In this document: piece by piece, positions 4,694 through 6,757 of the stretch
Layout of the letters: each line of letters starts with the position of its first letter
Numbering within the stretch: the first letter of the stretch is position 1
From: Tateyamaria sp.
Lineage (GTDB): Bacteria; Pseudomonadota; Alphaproteobacteria; Rhodobacterales; Rhodobacteraceae
Reading direction: 5' to 3'
Assembly (NCBI GenBank): GCA_018668195.1
Contig: JABITU010000361.1
Coordinates: 1-6,757, forward strand
Length of the DNA stretch: 6,757 nt
Notes under the pieces: model-generated
Seen by the model: only the letters and a program-made list of their open reading frames with translations
Databases searched by the model: none
Told to the model about the DNA's origin: nothing
Made by a program: the position numbers and the translations under genes

Positions 4694-6568
4694 GTGAAGA
4701 TGAAGGACGATTCTCATTCACCGGTTGCGACTTCGCATAATCCGCTGCCCGCTATTATCGTGGGGACCCGAACTGGCGCGATTATGTCATGCAATCAAGA
4801 TGCGGTGACCCTGTTCAAAACCGATCTTATCGGCATAGAGGTCGGCAGGTTTCTCACCTCGCCCTCGGGTTCAATAGCTGTGTTTCTGGAAGCGGTGATG
4901 CACTTTGGGCGCTACATCGACACAGCATTAGAATTTGCGTGCTCTGATGGTATGCCGCTTCGGGTGCACATCTACGGGACCCATGTAGGGACGTCAGATG
5001 TGATGCTCAGCTTTCTGGACCTGAACGCACAAAATAGACGTGAATATCTGGCCGAACAAGACGCCCACCAGCGCGCAGGACTGATGCAATGGCAAAACAT
5101 CTACGGATTTTTTCGCGAGGTTGAGGCGCAAAACCAGCTGATCCTTGAGGCCGCAGGCGAAGGCATCTACGGGATCAATGCAGAGGGCAAAGCCACCTTC
5201 GTCAACCGCGCCGCCCAAGAGATGCTGGGCTGGAACGCCGAAGATCTGATTGGGCGCGAGTTGCATTCCATCATCCACCATCACCATCTGGACGGCGGCC
5301 AGTTCCCTGCTCATGAGTGCCCAATCTACGATTCATTCCGGCGCGACAAAACCGTGCGCGTGGAAGATGACGCCTTTTGGCGCAAAGACGGCAAGCCCAT
5401 TTTGGTTGAATATGTCTCTACACCAATCTATGATCACGGCGTCTTGGCGGGGGCGGTTGTTATCTTTCGCGATGTGACCGAGCGCAAAGAAAACGAAAAA
5501 AAGCTGCGCCATGCCTTGGCAGAGGTCGAAACCCTGCAGGTTCAACTGGAACAGGAAAACGACTACCTGTTGACCGAGATCCGAAACGTCCAATCCCATG
5601 CTGGTATCATCGGGCAATCTGCTGCTGTGCGGAACCTGAACATACAGATTGATCTGGTGGCCGATACCAAAACGAATGTCTTGATCACAGGGGCCGCGGG
5701 CACTGGAAAAAGCCTTGCGGTGAGCGCAATCCACGAAGCCAGCAGCGGGCGCAAACGGCCCTTGGTGCAAGTCAATTGTTCCGACACCACCAGCCAAGCG
5801 CTTGAGGCCGAGATATTTGGCTATCGGCGCGGCGCATTTCGCGGCGCTGTGCGCGATACCGTCGGCAAATTGGCATTGGCAAACAATGGCACCTTGTGTC
5901 TGGACGACGTGTCAGAGCTGCCCAAAGCCTTTCAGGCGAAACTGATCGCAGTCATCAAAGAGGGCCATTTCAAACGATTGGGGGATGACATTCATACCCG
6001 TGTTGACCTGAGGATCATCTCGACCACCACCCGCAACCTTGCGGCTGAGGTGCAGGCAGGGCGTTTCCGCCAGGATTTATTCTTCGAGTTGAACGTTTTT
6101 GCCATCAATTGTGATGGCCTCAAAGACCGGCCTGACGACATTCCCCTTTTGGCCAAACACTTTCTGGATCGCGCTTCGCGCAGGTTGCGCCTTCCACCAG
6201 CACGTCTTTCAAAGGCCAATATTGAAGCGCTCTCGCAGTATGACTGGCCGGGGAATGTGCGCGAATTGGAGAACGTGATTGAGCGTGCCGCGATTCTAGC
6301 ACAGGGTCGTAAGCTGCAGTTTGAGTTCCAATCAGGCCCTGCACAATCAGTCGATCTGGAAGCTCAAATTCTTTCCACGTCTGATCTAAAGCGCTTAGAA
6401 CGTGAGAACCTGATCCGGTGTTTGATACGGTCCCACGGGCGCGTCTCTGGTCCATCCGGTGCAGCACGCCTTTTGGAGCTGGCTCCCACCACTGTTTATT
6501 CCAAGATTACGGCCTTGGCCGTTACTGAGGCTGATTGGAAGCTGGAAGGTGCTAAGGCCGATCAGTAG
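4694..6568 (+). CDS. cynF: CynF-type regulator: PAS-PAS-AAA+-Fis, NtrC/FhlA class, with altered sigma-54 motifs
   Basis: A 624-residue cytoplasmic transcription regulator, divergent from cynABDS. An N-terminal divergent PAS-like domain spans about 18-112. A clear second PAS (about 145-265) contains LEAAGEGIYGINAEG, GWNAEDLIGREL, a His-rich HHHH (195-198) with Cys209 in ECPIY, and ends in IFRDVTERK. A coiled-coil linker follows (about 267-300), then the AAA+ domain (305-535) with Walker A GAAGTGKS (333-340), GAFRGA in place of GAFTGA (380-385), Walker B LCLDD (401-405), and FRQDLFFELNVF (458-469), where the second arginine-finger position is Glu465. WPGNVREL (518-525) is normal. A Fis-type helix-turn-helix lies at about 568-608 (VSGPSGAARLL, TTVYSK). 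Start GTG 4694 or ATG 4700; neither has a good ribosome site, and an in-frame stop lies at 4643. P. pseudoalcaligenes cynF, described as a sigma-54-dependent regulator of cynABDS, is the model for the symbol. Several core residues are off, so true sigma-54 activation is doubtful. Confidence 0.88.
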   Translation: MKMKDDSHSPVATSHNPLPAIIVGTRTGAIMSCNQDAVTLFKTDLIGIEVGRFLTSPSGSIAVFLEAVMHFGRYIDTALEFACSDGMPLRVHIYGTHVGTSDVMLSFLDLNAQNRREYLAEQDAHQRAGLMQWQNIYGFFREVEAQNQLILEAAGEGIYGINAEGKATFVNRAAQEMLGWNAEDLIGRELHSIIHHHHLDGGQFPAHECPIYDSFRRDKTVRVEDDAFWRKDGKPILVEYVSTPIYDHGVLAGAVVIFRDVTERKENEKKLRHALAEVETLQVQLEQENDYLLTEIRNVQSHAGIIGQSAAVRNLNIQIDLVADTKTNVLITGAAGTGKSLAVSAIHEASSGRKRPLVQVNCSDTTSQALEAEIFGYRRGAFRGAVRDTVGKLALANNGTLCLDDVSELPKAFQAKLIAVIKEGHFKRLGDDIHTRVDLRIISTTTRNLAAEVQAGRFRQDLFFELNVFAINCDGLKDRPDDIPLLAKHFLDRASRRLRLPPARLSKANIEALSQYDWPGNVRELENVIERAAILAQGRKLQFEFQSGPAQSVDLEAQILSTSDLKRLERENLIRCLIRSHGRVSGPSGAARLLELAPTTVYSKITALAVTEADWKLEGAKADQ

Positions 6569-6757
6569 AGTAAATGTCTGATATACAGGTTTGCATTTGT
6601 TGGAGGAGGAAAAGCGGCCGTTAAAGCAGATGCCGCGTAGGGCGACTTTGTCCGCAGAGTAGACATCTGGACAGAGTGTAGCAAAGGGCTGCTTCCCACC
6701 GTTTCCACCTCGGGCGGAGTGGCAGCTAGGTTCAGGACTCATAACCAGAATATGACG
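6569..6757. other. Non-coding right flank after cynF
   Basis: I see no convincing gene and no clear terminator. A weak GCGGC/GCCGC pairing (6614-6618 with 6632-6636, 13-nt loop) has no T-run. The last bases (TTCAGGACTCATAACC and onward) resemble, from memory only, sequence found at the ends of some Roseobacter-group insertion sequences; no transposase is within the window to support this. Confidence 0.4.

Noticed and set aside
5333..5797. A 154-codon open frame on the minus strand inside cynF
   Set aside because: It is antisense to the PAS2 and AAA+ coding region, with no domain and no ribosome site worth noting.
6395..6742. A 115-codon minus-strand open frame overlapping the cynF end
   Set aside because: It starts in the right flank and runs into the antisense of the Fis domain. 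Composition (Cys, Ser, Gly, Pro rich) does not look like a real protein.

Overview
The window holds a nearly complete cyanate-uptake and cyanate-degradation locus. Its closest parallels are the cynABDS clusters of cyanobacteria and the cynFABDS cluster of Pseudomonas pseudoalcaligenes. Moderate GC content, protein sequence style and a Tat-type leader on the binding protein suggest an alphaproteobacterium, most likely of the Roseobacter group (Rhodobacteraceae). That placement is from general familiarity and not from a search.

Layout. Positions 1-76 look like the last codons of an unidentified + strand gene. Positions 77-420 carry no convincing gene; they include a small hairpin just past the cyn operon that may act as its terminator. 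From 4506 down to 421, on the minus strand, lie five tightly packed genes: cynA (Tat-exported, NrtA/CmpA-like binding protein), cynB (permease), cynD (ATPase), a DUF1348/SnoaL-like small protein, and cynS (cyanase). Junctions are a 1-nt overlap (cynA/cynB), a 9-nt gap (cynB/cynD), a 4-nt overlap (cynD/DUF1348) and a 44-nt gap (DUF1348/cynS), so this reads as one operon. Diverging from it at 4694-6568 (+) is a 624-residue PAS-PAS-AAA+-Fis regulator of the NtrC/FhlA class, the counterpart of CynF. Positions 6569-6757 have no gene I can support.

How it works together. The ABC transporter imports cyanate. CynS converts cyanate plus bicarbonate to ammonia and CO2, so the locus would let the cell use cyanate as a nitrogen source or detoxify it. 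No cynT-type carbonic anhydrase is present. The DUF1348 gene sits between transporter and enzyme and has no assigned function. The 187-bp divergent intergenic region contains a perfect 9+9 bp palindrome, a second smaller dyad beside it, and a sigma-54-like element just ahead of cynA.

The most notable point is the regulator. It has the overall form of a sigma-54 activator, but the residues that define that activity are altered: GAFTGA reads GAFRGA, Walker B DE reads DD, the second arginine-finger position is Glu, and the sensor I Asn is Thr. The candidate sigma-54 promoter likewise lacks the key G of its -12 element. The two together raise the possibility of a regulator that has moved away from, or is losing, sigma-54-dependent activation.
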